This document shows positions 1 through 10,514 of a stretch of 64,000 nt of DNA, in pieces. Below the pieces are notes generated by a model. The model had not been told where the DNA came from. It ran no database searches and worked only from the letters and a program-made list of their open reading frames with translations. The stretch comes from Axinella damicornis. Taxonomy: Eukaryota > Porifera > Demospongiae > Axinellida > Axinellidae. The position numbers and the translations under genes were made by a program. Numbering within the stretch: position 1 is the stretch's first letter; each line of letters starts with the position of its first letter. The stretch covers positions 12,821,189 through 12,885,188 of the forward strand of contig OZ007511.1 in the NCBI GenBank assembly GCA_963931865.1. Direction: 5' to 3'.

Positions 1-404
1 AGGTTAAGAAATGCTGCTCAAAACTTTAGTGATGGGTGGGCCCTTACTACACTGCTTTTGGACCCTGTGCAGTAACTTTCGCGTGAAGAGGGGGGTGGGC
101 GCTTGATACGTACACTACGGTATGTAGCTGTACTGAACAGTTACATGTATATATGTGACCATGTAGACTCACTGAGAATATCAGCGACTTGTCAACTACA
201 CTCAAGTGTTTAGCATCAGGTAAAAAGTCAATAAAGTAATTGAGCCCCATCGAACCTCGGCGATAAGTCATGCAGCGCTAGAGCTATTACTAGTCTGCTT
301 GTTCCGCATACTTCTTGTATATCTATACCTATGGAATGTTAATTGTACCACGTGCACACGGATCTTGTCCCCCCCCCCCCCCTACAAACACACATACAAA
401 CCAG
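1..404. other. Non-coding left edge
   Basis: No convincing coding signal is seen here. A poly-C run sits near 369-382, just before a possible splice acceptor. Short open frames on either strand look like chance. Confidence 0.4.
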
Positions 405-524
405 ATTGCATCTGGCCCGAGGCAGAAGGAGGGTGATGTCAACTCTCTCCACCGCCAGCTACTAGCCATCAGCGATTTAGCTGGTAGGATGTCCTCTTTA
501 ACTGGAACATTCCAGCACAACTGA
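405..524 (+). CDS. Possible terminal exon of an upstream gene
   Basis: An acceptor-like CAG ends at 404. The frame from 405 stays open for 39 codons to TGA at 522-524. The peptide is protein-like, with a leucine-rich helical stretch (LHRQLLAISDLAGRMSSL) and a tail ending in TFQHN. It could be the last exon of a + strand gene that starts left of the window. I do not recognise the family, and a chance open frame is a real alternative. Confidence 0.25.
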   Translation: MASGPRQKEGDVNSLHRQLLAISDLAGRMSSLTGTFQHN

Positions 525-644
525 ACTCCCTTGTGGCAGTGATCTGTACAGCAGTCTTTGCACTTTGCAGGCTACCAACAGCAGATGGAAGTGGTTAATT
601 AGAGACTGCAAATGGCCCAGAGTAACTCAAAGATTGTGCAAACA

Positions 645-738
645 GCTGTATTTACATCAGCAATTCACACCCACAGTGGACACCTGCATACATCTGTCCA
701 AAGGGCAAGCATGAACCTGCAGGAGTGTTCCCATAAAA
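645..738 (+). promoter_or_regulatory. Diverged promoter of Kelch copy 1
   Basis: This stretch matches the module found before other copies: TATTTACATCAGCAATTCAC, a GGGCAAGCATGAACCTGCA block, then a TATA-like CATAAAAG at 732-739. It is more divergent than the others. The distance to the ATG at 1476 is unusually long because a 31-bp minisatellite expanded in between. Confidence 0.55.
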
Positions 739-887
739 GCCTTGACACTTTGACAGCAAAAATAGTCAAGTGAAAACTTGAGGAGAGAGTTGCTAGGCTT
801 ATTAGCCAAGAGATACTTATATGACTTCTGTTTCTGCTAGGGAGCAGCAGCTGAGCTAGCTACAGTTTAGATCATTCTACTAGAGCC

Positions 888-1414
888 AAGCCACCTCTCC
901 AGCGGTGCAGACATTGCTAAGCCACCTCTCCAGCGGTGCAGACATTGCCAAGCCACCTCTCCAGCGGTGCAGACATTGCTAAGCCACCTCTCCAGCGGTG
1001 CAGACATTGCTAAGCCACCTCTCCAGCGGTGCAGACATTGCTAAGCCACCTCTCCAGCGGTGCAGACATTGCTAAGCCACCTCTCCAGCGGTGCAGACAT
1101 TGCTAAGCCACCTCTCCAGCGGTGCAGACATTGCTAAGCCACCTCTCCAGCGGTGCAGACATTGCTAAGCCACCTCTCCAGCGGTGCAGACATTGCTAAG
1201 CCACCTCTCCAGCGGTGCAGACATTGCTAAGCCACCTCTCCAGCGGTGCAGACATTGCTAAGCCACCTCTCCAGCGGTGCAGACATTGCTAAGCCACCTC
1301 TCCAGCGGTGCAGACATTGCTAAGCCACCTCTCCAGCAGTGCAGACATTGCTAAGCCACCTCTCCAGCGGTGCAGACATTGCTAAGCCACCTCTCCAGAG
1401 GTGCAGACATTGCT
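888..1414. repeat. 31-bp minisatellite, 17 units
   Basis: Seventeen head-to-tail units begin with AAGCCACCTCTCCAGCGGTG at an exact 31-bp spacing (888, 919, 950 ... 1384). Only a few units differ, by single bases. The array lies between the presumed TATA box of Kelch copy 1 and its start codon, so it would form most of the transcribed leader. Confidence 0.95.
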
Positions 1415-1475
1415 ACAGTTTAGATAACTCTTCTGCTAGTGACAAACACCGAGAAGCAGATATCTCTAAGCCAAG

Positions 1476-2233
1476 ATGCAACGCCCTGTTACTCTGGAGG
1501 AAGTCACCAGTGCTATCCGGGCATTCAAAGCTCAAGTCGAGAGCTCCAGTCAACGCCTTCCACAACGCAAGGTTTGTAATTATGTACAAGGGGTGGTCAC
1601 TCCATATGCGCCGTATTTAGAGCTGCGACCAGGGTCACAATCTGTGACCGTCCAAAAACTGCCAGTGACCGCGTGACCGCGCTGCTAAACTGCCGGTGAC
1701 CCTGTGACCGTCGCAAAAATCCACTGTGACTGCGTGACTTTTTGGTAGTATACGGAGTAATATTGTAAGCCACACCTACATCCGCCGTATACGGGGTCAC
1801 AATTGCCGGTCGCAGCTCTAAGTACGGCGCTTATTGGCGTGACCACCCCTAGGCCCTTGTCCTCAGCAACGCAAGGTTTGTAATTATGTACATGCAGGAA
1901 TGGGGTTGCACAATAGTGCACACATTAGATACAGAGAGGGGTTGCATAGCCTCATACTCAGGTGTTCATATCCTCCAGTTTTCAATGCTCATACGTAGTA
2001 CAAAGGATGGCAGAGTCTGGGTATGAGGCTTGGGGATGCGTCCTAACTACTTCAGGACAAGTGAATCCATTCACTGCACAGATGAAGAGAATTCTTCTGT
2101 GGTAGGCTGTTCTCACACTCACTTGCATGATCCTTCCAGCTTGTTGTCACTGGAACGTCCTGGGATCCAGGCTGCTCATAACCGATTCCATTGTTACTAA
2201 ACTGAAACTATCCAACTCCGTCTGCTAGTAACT

Positions 2234-2308
<75 letters not shown>

Positions 2309-3261
2309 GTGTTTCACATTGTCAAGAAGCTGCAAGTTATTTCCAAATGTTTCACTGTACACCACAGGTCACCCTCCTGCACCCCCGTGCTACTCTGGAG
2401 TGGAGACAGTGCACCAGCCTACCAGTGGGGATGCATGATGCCCAGGCAGTGCTCCTCAACAAGAAAGTCTATGTTGGTGGGGGGGAAACAGCCAACGTCT
2501 ACACCTATGACCCCACCATGGACACATGGGAGACACTGCAGAGCCCCACCTACGACTCAGCACTCACCACCTACCACAACAAGCTGCTACTGGTGGGAGG
2601 ACGGGAGGCCTCTACTGGTCAAACCACCAACCAGCTCTGGGTCTTTGAGGAAGGAGAGCAGACCTGGACCCAGCCCCTCCCTCCCATGCCAACCAGACGG
2701 CAGGAAGCATCAGCCGTGAGCATCCAAGACCACATCATTGTTGCAGGTGGTTACAATAGAGGAAACCTCAACACAGTTAAAGTGTTTGATGGGCAGCAGT
2801 GGGTGACAGCTGACCCACTACCAGTGAGCTGCAGCAACATGAAGTCCACCAGCCATGATGGACACTACTACCTGATGGGTGGCGATGGGCAGAGTACCTC
2901 TGTGTTCTACACTTCCCTGCAGTCCCTTGTTGACAAGGCTACCCAGCATCCTCCCACCTCACACACCAACACTGACCAGCCCTCAGTCTGGAAGACACTC
3001 CCAAACACCCGACATCTGCACTCCAGCACTACCATATTTGGAGGGGCACTGGTGGCTGCTGGTGGCAACCCCAATCGATCCTCCCTACACCTCTACTCCC
3101 CTCTCACCCAGTCATGGCTGCCAGCTGGGGAGATGCCCGTGGGAGTGCACTCCACCTGCACTGTCACACTGCCCACTGGAGAGATGATGGTCATCGGAGG
3201 AGGGACTAGGGATACATTCAACTCACCACTTGTGTACAAGGCTTGTGTCAAACTGCAGTAA
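1476..3261 (+). CDS. Kelch propeller protein, array copy 1 (intact)
   Basis: The coding sequence joins 1476-1571 and 2368-3261, giving 329 residues. Exon 1 encodes a 32-residue N-terminus starting MQRPVTLEEV, likely helical and charged, with no signal peptide. The intron begins GTTTGT, ends CACCACAG and is phase 0. Exon 2 encodes six Kelch blades of about 45 residues, each with a hydrophobic strand ending in GG (VYVGGG, LLLVGG, IIVAGG, YLMGG, ALVAAGG, MMVIGG) and a later W or aromatic. There is no BTB, BACK or membrane segment. The likely role is protein-protein recognition in the cytosol; the ligand is unknown. This copy has the shortest blade-1 loop and shares blade 6 (TRDTFNSPLVY) with copies 5, 9 and 11. 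Confidence 0.9.
1589..1850. mobile_element. Inverted-repeat MITE in intron of copy 1
   Basis: The ends are inverted repeats of about 43 bp, starting AGGGGTGGTCAC on the left, with the mirror image GTGACCACCCCT on the right. The interior is rich in GTGACC motifs and has no gene. The exon-1 end and splice donor (CAACGCAAGGTTTGTAATTA) occur on both sides, at about 1562 and 1867, so a segment was duplicated with the insertion. Confidence 0.75.
2237..2307. repeat. (AC)n microsatellite
   Basis: An uninterrupted AC dinucleotide run of about 71 bp in the intron of copy 1. Copy 12 has a much shorter AC run at the same place, near 42970-42985. Confidence 0.97.
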
Positions 3262-3473
3262 CTTTATCTACATGTACTGTGCCTACATATGTGCCTATAG
3301 TCACTCCACATCAGTAATAATATACCTCTCTACATACATTGCAGTTTAAGATGTGAAGCACACACAATATGATTAATCCAAACTTCTATCGCACTGCACT
3401 GTATGTATGTGTTATACATACTGTCTCACTCAACTTACCATCACTGTTATCAACATGGCAAAGGGCATGAACC

Positions 3474-3505
<32 letters not shown>

Positions 3506-4520
3506 CACAATATGTTTAATCCAAACTTGTATCACACTGCACTGTATGTGTTACACATATACTGTCTCAATCAAATGACATTAATCCAACTCTGTTCCAT
3601 CAATTCTCCATCAATTGTCACTCCCACAAGAGCACTGCAGCTTGGGTATGGTCAAGTAAACTACAAGCTCCTTCAATGTACTCTTCAACGTGCTGATGGG
3701 CTAGTCAAGTGTCAACAGCTAGCTAGGGTGAGTAGGAGGAATGTTTGTAAGGATAATGAAGTGCCCAACGGCCAGTCTGGAAGATGATCGAGTGCAATCC
3801 TACAGTTCCAAGGCCAAGAAAATTGACCTTCGGTCTGTTTCGGCAGACATATACCATTTCTGCAGCAAAGCTAACGCTTCTGAAGTCAAGAGACAGTGGT
3901 GAACTAAGATTTGAATTTGACAAGCTTTCAAGATTTGACTCTGTAATGCTCCAGTGTTTCGGCCACATTTAGCCTCACAATTTGCTAACTGGTCTAGACG
4001 ATTGTTTCAACTCACACTTCATGATTGCCACTCCCACAAAGGGTGATGGGTTCTCAAGGGCTCGTTCCCAGGCCGAGAAACAACCTGCCAACTCGTGGGA
4101 GTTCAAACTGATACTCCCGCTGCCAGGAAGTCACCAGACACAATCAAGTTTCAGAACCTTGTCACATGACAATAGTAAAACCCAATTGCTCATGCGTTGA
4201 AATGTCACAGTCACGTCCATTCCATTAGCAATACTCTATCCCACTAGTGTAGATGCTCTGCACAATTATTTTTGCTTGAATGACATTCCACGAGCAGGAA
4301 TGTCACGTTCTCAGTGCACGCCAATTGACATTCATCGCTTGCAGGAGATCCCACAATTGGCACAATTTGAACTCACAGAAGTTGCCAGGCCATTTCTCCT
4401 ACAGCCTGGGAACGAGACTCTCCTACAGCCTGGGAACGAGACTCTCCTACAGCCTGGGAACGAGACTGAAGTGGCACAAATTGAAGAGCTACCAATTCCA
4501 ATGTTGACTAATTAGTGGAC
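3262..4520. other. Intergenic spacer of the Kelch unit
   Basis: No gene is seen. The spacer contains a 30-nt poly-C run at 3475-3504 and blocks shared with the other spacers of the array, for example GGTGAGTAGGAGGAATGTTT and a conserved segment around TTTCGGCAGACATATACCAT. Three 24-bp units lie at 4396-4467. Confidence 0.7.
4396..4467. repeat. 24-bp tandem repeat, 3 units
   Basis: Three perfect units of CTCCTACAGCCTGGGAACGA plus GACT. The CCTGGGAACGAG core is the same as the end of the TAGCCTCG inverted-repeat family found elsewhere in this window. Confidence 0.95.
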
Positions 4521-4620
4521 AGTGATGACATCACTGGTTTATTTACATCAGCAATTCACACCCATAGACCAACAACTGTCCCATGGGCAAGCATGAACCT
4601 GCACAAGTGAACACTATAAA
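4521..4620 (+). promoter_or_regulatory. Promoter module of Kelch copy 2
   Basis: The module starts with the odd palindrome AGTGATGACATCACT (4521-4535), then TTTATTTACATCAGCAATTC, a CCAACAACTGTCC block, GGGCAAGCATGAACCTGCAC, and TATAAA at 4615-4620. The same order is conserved before nearly every array copy. TGACATCA resembles a CRE/ATF site, and TATTTAC resembles a forkhead site. Confidence 0.7.
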
Positions 4621-5218
4621 GTCTGTGAGTGCAGTTGGTATACAGTCCGAGCAAAGACTTTCAGAAATCAGTTGCTAGGCATCATACAGAGACCTTGAGT
4701 TTGACAGGAGTCAATAGCGCAATACCAGTGCTTGTAGTCATTGCCTACGTTCTGCTAGAAGTAGATATCTACAAGTCAAGATGCAACGCCTTGTTACTCT
4801 GAAGGAAGTCACCAGTGCTATCCGGGCATTCAAAGCTCAAGTGGAGAGCTCCAGTCAACGCCCTCTACAACGCAAGGTTTGTAATTATGTACATGCAGGG
4901 AGGGGGTTGCATAACAGTGCACACATTAGTGTGCACATATAGAGAGGGGGTTGCACAGTCTCAGGTGCTCATATAGCCAGTTTATAGTACAAAAGATGGA
5001 GAATCCTCCAGTCAAACAGAGTCTGCTACATACGTACGAGGCTTGGGAAACCATCATAACTACTTCAGAGTACGATTTAATGCAGAGACGAAGAGATTTC
5101 TTCTGTGGTAAGCTGTTCTCACACTCACATTATCCTTCCAGCTTAATTGTTGTCACTTGGACGTCCTGGGATAAAGGCTACTCATAACCACTTGAATTAT
5201 TATAGTGATACTATCCAA

Positions 5219-5938
5219 CAGTGGTGTAGTCAGAACTGTAGAATTGGAAGGGCACTATAGGGGCACGCTGCCGAAGGCAGTGAATAAAGGTGTATAGTGC
5301 TGATCAGTGTGCGCGAAGCGTGGAAAACATTTTTTCAGGAAGGGCTCTCGTGGCACCTTCGTGCTTCGTACTGCAAGTTCCAGATGTATGAGAATCGATG
5401 CTGCAGAGAGATCTTATCTGGTGAAGGTTGGTCACCATCTATTGACGGTACGTCTGTCGCCAGGTCAGTGCCTTCTGCAGTCACGATGTAGCTCTGGCAC
5501 GCGCATACGTATAACGTAGAAATTTATGTCGGCAGTAAGCGTGTGAATTGGGTCTGGGGGGCCTGCTCCCTTGAATTTGAGATCGTTTCTGCATGCAATC
5601 ATGGGCATGGAACTTACCGCCAAACCTAGCTAAGCGTGTGAATTGGGTCTGGGGGGCCTGCTCCCTTGAATTTGAGATCGTTTCTGCATGCAATCATGGG
5701 CATGGAACTTACCGCCAAACCTAGCTAGTGTGTCTCACTGTCTCAACGCCCTCAAGCGCTGTTCAGGGAAGTGCGACTCGGCCATGACTCCACATGACTG
5801 CTTACTACGTCGACAGCTGCTGGGGTCTCAGGACTGACTTGGCCATTTTACTACTACCTAGCTGCTACTGGCAGGGCGGGCATCTTGACCGTCAGGCAGG
5901 GCCTGTGCCCTGCTAGGCCCTGCCGTAGATATGCACTG
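5219..5938. mobile_element. Non-autonomous hAT-like element
   Basis: The element runs from CAGTGGTGTAG to GCACTG and is flanked by 8-bp direct repeats CTATCCAA (5211-5218 and 5939-5946). Sister introns have a single CTATCCAA, which is the empty site. Short CAGTG ends plus an 8-bp duplication fit the hAT superfamily. No transposase frame is visible in 720 bp. Confidence 0.75.
5536..5725. repeat. 95-bp tandem duplication
   Basis: Two perfect head-to-tail copies starting TAAGCGTGTGAATTGGGTCT at 5536 and 5631, inside the hAT-like element. Confidence 0.95.
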
Positions 5939-6945
5939 CTATCCAACTCTGTCTGCTGATAACTCATTCACACACAAGTGCTACACATTATCACAAGAAG
6001 GTGCAGGTGATTCCCAAATGCTTCACTGTACACCACAGGCCACCCTCCTGCACCCCCGTGCTACTCTGGAGTGGAGACAGTGCACCAACCTACCAGCGGG
6101 GATGCGTCATGCCCAGGCAGTGGTCCTCAACAACAAAGTCTATGTTGGTGGGGGGGATACACCATATGGTGCAAGATATGCCAACATCTACACCAATGAC
6201 CCCACTATGGACACATGGGAGACACTCCAGAGCCCCACCAGGTACTCAGCACTCACCACCTACCACAACAAGCTGCTATTGGTGGGAGGAGAGGAGGCCT
6301 CTACTGATCAAACCACCAACCAGCTCTGGGTCTTTGAGGAAGGAGAGCAGACATGGACCCAGCCCCTCCCTCCCATGCCAACCAGACGACGGAAAGCTGC
6401 AGCTGTGAGTATCCAAGACCACCTCATTGTTGCAGGTGGTTGGAATAGTAGACACCTCGACACAGTTGAAGTGTTTGATGGGCAGCAGTGGGTGACAGCT
6501 GACCCACTACCAAGGAGGTGCTGCTGCAACATGAAGTCTGCCAGCCATGATGGACACTACTACCTGATGGGTGGCTGGGGACAGAGTACCTCTGTGTTCC
6601 ACACTTCCCTGCAGTCCCTTGTTGACAAGGCTACCCAGCATCCTCCCACCTCACCCACCAACACTGACCAGCCCTCAGTCTGGAAGACACTCCCAAACAC
6701 CCCACACCAGAGATCCAGCACTGCCATATTTGGAGGGGCACTGGTGGCTGTCGGTGGCTACCCCAATCGATCCTCCCTACATCTCTACTCCCCTCTCACC
6801 CAGTCATGGCTGCAAGCTGGGGAGATGCCCGTGGGAGTGCACTACACCTGCACTGCCCACTGGAGAGATGATGGTCATTGGAGGAGTGACTAGCAATACA
6901 GACTACTCATCACTTGTGTACAAGGCTCGTGTCAAACTGCAGTAA

Positions 6946-8234
6946 CTTTATCTACATGTACTGTGCCTACATAACTTGCATAACACTGCACGTACTGTAT
7001 GCGTTACACATACTGTCTCTATCAACTTACCACCCTGTTGGAGTCTCTGGTGGTGACCTCCAAACTGGTCTAGATGAATGCATACACTCACGGTTCCATC
7101 AATTATCACTCCCACAAAGTGTGATGGTTCCGACAGCACTGCAGCTTGGGTACGGTCAAGTGAACTACAAACTCAAAAACTGACCTTCAATGTAGTCTGG
7201 TTGCCTTGATGAAGAGTTAGTAGCTCGTATGGCCTACTGAATGTGCTGATGGGCTAGTCGAGTGTGAATAGCTAGCTAGGGTGAGTAGAAGGAATGTTTG
7301 TCAGGATACTGAAGTGCCCAACGGCCAGTCAGGAAGATGAGTGCATGGCATCCATCCTACAGTTCCCAGGCCAAGGTAGTATAGAAAGTTGACCTATTGG
7401 GCTGTTTCAGACAGGTTGGCTCCACCTTCATGTGGAATGTGTGCAAGCTTGCTCCACTCTAGGGCCATTGAGAGGGAGTAGATTTGTGGATGAAACTCCC
7501 AAACATAGGGCAAGAGCGCATTAATGTCACTATGTGTTCCTGGCGGGGGGGGGGGGGGGGGGGGGGGGGGGACATCCCTAGTTTTGTAGGGAGTAAGTCT
7601 ACCTGGGCTCGGATTCCATTTTGTTTAAAGCCAGGATAGCCTTGTCTTGTGTTAGAGGATAACTATGCCACAGACTGGGTCCCATTAGGTAACTTTTCGG
7701 CCTGTTTTGAGGGTAACAACACCACAGAATTAGTTGTTGCAAGGGACATGATTATGCAGTTCACACTTCCAGCCTCCACCCCAGGATAGGGGGAGGGGGA
7801 GGAGGGAGGAAGGCCTAGGAATGAGGCTACGTAGTTGGCACCCAAACCCAATTGCTCATGTGTTAAATGTCACAGTCACACCAATTCCATTGCAATAGTA
7901 CAATTAGTCGCTCACTCGATCGTGCTATTGTATGCACTCAGTACGATGATAACGACTTCTGCTTGACTTCCGTAATGCATCAAACAGTTGCTTCCACGAG
8001 CAGGAAATTCCCATTCTCAGCTGCTGGAAAAATCGTAGCATCACACGCACTAAACGCTATTCACTGCTTGAATGAGATCATGCAATTGCTAGGATGTAAC
8101 ACCTGCATACAGTTTGAACCAGCAGAAGTTGCCAGCCCATTTCTCCTATGACCTGAGAATGAGGTCAAAGTGGGAGAAATCAAAGAGCTGATTAGAACCA
8201 ATTCCAGAATCAGCAAAGTTGACTAATCAGTGCA
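6946..8234. other. Intergenic spacer of the Kelch unit
   Basis: No gene is seen. The spacer holds a 27-nt poly-G run at 7545-7571 and blocks shared with the spacers at 15.7-17.4, 28.4-30.1, 35.5-36.2 and 40.7-41.7 kb. Confidence 0.7.
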
Positions 8235-8335
8235 CAGCGATGACATCACTGTGTATTTACATCAGCAATTCACACCCACAGACCAACAACTGTCCAGTGG
8301 GCAAGCATGAACCTGCACAAGTGCACACTATAAAA
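8235..8335 (+). promoter_or_regulatory. Promoter module of Kelch copy 3
   Basis: The module is conserved with a variant palindrome (GCGATGACATCACT) and TATAAAA at 8329-8335, only 48 bp before the start codon. The short leader is shared with copies 6 and 10. Confidence 0.7.
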
Positions 8336-8382
8336 GTCTGTGAGTGCAGTTGGTAAGTCCGAAGAGAAATGCAGAAATGAAG

Positions 8383-9832
8383 ATGCAACGCCCTGTTACT
8401 CTGGAGGAAGTCACCAGTGCTATCCGGGCATTCAGAGCTCAAGTGGAGAGCTCCAGTCAACGCCCTCTACAACGCAAGGTTTGTACATGCAGGGAGGGTG
8501 TTGCATAACAGTGCACACATTAGTGTGCACATGCAGGGAGGGGGTTGCATAGCCTCATACCCAGGTGTTCATATCCTCCAGTTTTCAATGCTCATACGCG
8601 TACGTAGTACAAAGGATGGCAAAGTCTGGGTATGAGGCTTGGGATGCATCATAACAACTTCAGAGCAAGTGAATCCATTTACTGCACAGACAAAGATATA
8701 TTTCTTCTATGGTAGACTGTTCTCACACTCACTTGCGTTATCCTTCCAGCTTGTTGTCACTTGAATGTCCTGGGATCAAGGCTACTCATACATAACCGCT
8801 TGAAATATTAAAGTGATACTATCCAACTCTGTCCGCTAGTAACTCTTACACATACAAGTGCTACACATTATCAGACATTCACAAGAAGGTGCAAGTGATT
8901 TCCAAATGCTTCACTGTACACCTCAGGTTACCCTCCTGCACCCCCGTGCTACTCTGGAGTGGAGCCAGTGCACCAACCTACCAGTGGGGATGTGTGATGC
9001 CCAGGCAGTGGTCCTCAACAACAAAGTCTATGTTGGTGGGGGGGATACACCATATAGTGTAACAGACACCAACATCTACACCTATGACCCCACCATGGAC
9101 ACATGGGAGACACTCCAGAGCCCCACCAGGTACTCAGCACTCACCACCTACCACAACAAGCTGCTACTGGTGGGAGGATGGGAGGCCTCTACTGGTCAAA
9201 TCACCAACCAGCTCTGGGTCTTTGAGGAAGGAGAGCAGACCTGGACCCAGCCCCTCCCTCCCATGCCAACCAGACGGTCCAGAGCATCAGCTGTGATCAC
9301 CCAAGACCACCTCATTGTTGCAGGTGGTTACAATAGTGGAAACCTCAACACAGTTGAAGTGTTTGATGGGCAGCAGTGGGTGACAGCTGACCAGCTACCA
9401 AAGAGCTGCCGGTTCATGAAGTCCGCCAGCCATGATGGACACTGCTACCTGATGGGTGGCCGGGGACAGGATACCTCTGTGTTCTACACTTCCTTGCAGT
9501 CCCTTGTTGACAAGGCTACCCAGCATCCTCCCACCTCACCCACCAACACTGACCAGCCCTCATTCTGGAAGACACTCCCAAACACCCCACACCAGCGGTC
9601 CAGCACTGCCATGCTTGGAGGGGCACTGGTGGCTGTCGGTGGCCACCCAAATCGATCCTCCCTACACCTCTACTCCCCTCTCACCCAGTCATGGCTGCCA
9701 GCTGGGGAGATGCCCGTGGGAGTGCACTCCACCTGCACTGCCACTGGAGAGATGATGGTCATCGGAGGAGGGACTAGCAATACAGACTACTACTCACCAC
9801 TCGTGTACAAGGCTCGTGTCAAACTGCAGTAA
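8383..9832 (+). CDS. Kelch propeller protein, array copy 3 (intact)
   Basis: The coding sequence joins 8383-8478 and 8927-9832 (333 residues). An in-frame ATG two codons upstream (8377) could start the protein as MKMQRP; I use 8383 because it is the start shared by all copies. W44 begins the first propeller strand, and the blades follow with GG at the ends of their second strands. A 9-nt in-frame deletion removes three residues before the final GEMMVIGG strand. Blades 2-5 are nearly identical to copy 10 (LNTVEV, LPKSCRFMKS, CHCYLMGGRGQ region, SSTAML), which suggests recent exchange. Confidence 0.9.
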
Positions 9833-10271
9833 CTTTATCTACACGTACTGTGCCTACATATGTGCCTATAGACACTCCACATCAGTAATATACCTCTCTA
9901 CATACATTGCGATTGAAGATGTGAAGCACACACAATATGATCAATTCAAACTTGTATAACACTACACTGTATGTGCTACACATACGTACTAGTGTGGATG
10001 CTCTGCATGACTAGTGTGGATGCTCTGCATGACTAGTGTGGATGCTCTGCATGACTAGTGTTGATGCTCTGCATGACAATTTTTGCCTGAATGACGTTCC
10101 ATGAGCACACTAATTGAGATCGGTCCAGAGCACACTAATTGAGATCAGCGCAATTGGCACAATTTGAACTCACAGAAGTTGCCAGGCTGTTTCCCTATAA
10201 AAGCCTGGGAACGAGACTAAAGTGGCAGAAATTGAAGAGCTGATTAGTACCAATTGACTAATTAGTAGACA
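9833..10271. other. Intergenic spacer, with 22-bp repeat
   Basis: No gene is seen. Four 22-bp units beginning ACTAGTGTGGATGCTCTGCA lie at 9988-10075. Similar units occur before copy 8 at about 23545-23612. Confidence 0.8.
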
Positions 10272-10370
10272 GTGATGACATCACTGGTTTATCTACATCA
10301 GCAATTTACACCCACAGACCAACAACTGTCCCACGGGCAAGCATGAACCTGCACAAGTAGTGAACAGCAA
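10272..10370 (+). promoter_or_regulatory. Decayed promoter of Kelch copy 4 (TATA lost)
   Basis: The AGTGATGACATCACT palindrome and the CATGAACCTGCACAAGT block are present. The next segment, which carries ACTATAAAAGTC in sister copies, is missing: GCACAAGTAGTGAACAGCAA runs straight into CTGAAGAGAAAAG. Confidence 0.65.
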
Positions 10371-10514
10371 TCTGAAGAGAAAAGCCAAGACTTAGTTTAT
10401 CTATAGTTTCCTTCAGAGATCTTGAGTTTGACACAGGAGTCAATATTATATTTCCAGCAGCGCAATATCAGTCATTGCTAAACTTCTGCTAGAAGCAGAT
10501 ATCTACAAGCCAAG

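Larger units (their letters stand above)
4781..6945 (+). pseudogene. Kelch array copy 2, 3' frameshift
   Basis: Exon 1 is 4781-4876 (MQRLVTLKEV, two substitutions from consensus). Exon 2 starts at 6039 after CACCACAG. Blades 1-5 are open. In blade 6, eight bases are missing compared with sister copies, just after CACCTGCACT (about 6847-6856). The frame shifts and stops at 6893, so the last strand and the usual KLQ ending are lost; the ancestral TAA is at 6943-6945. It could still make a protein with an altered final blade, but closure of a six-bladed propeller would be compromised. The 1162-nt intron holds a hAT-like element. Confidence 0.8.

Noticed and set aside
888..1414. Regular 31-bp repeats resembling a CRISPR array
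   Set aside because: Units are directly abutting with no unique spacers, and the context is eukaryotic.
1236..1620. Open frame across the minisatellite and exon 1 of copy 1 (93 codons from 1339)
   Set aside because: The frame is read out of phase with the Kelch exon and consists of minisatellite translation.
2879..3187. A second, roughly 102-codon open frame conserved inside exon 2 of many Kelch copies (starts MAGDRIPLC or MAMGRVPLC)
   Set aside because: It is a +1 shadow of the Kelch exon, conserved because the exon is conserved; no independent start or codon signal.
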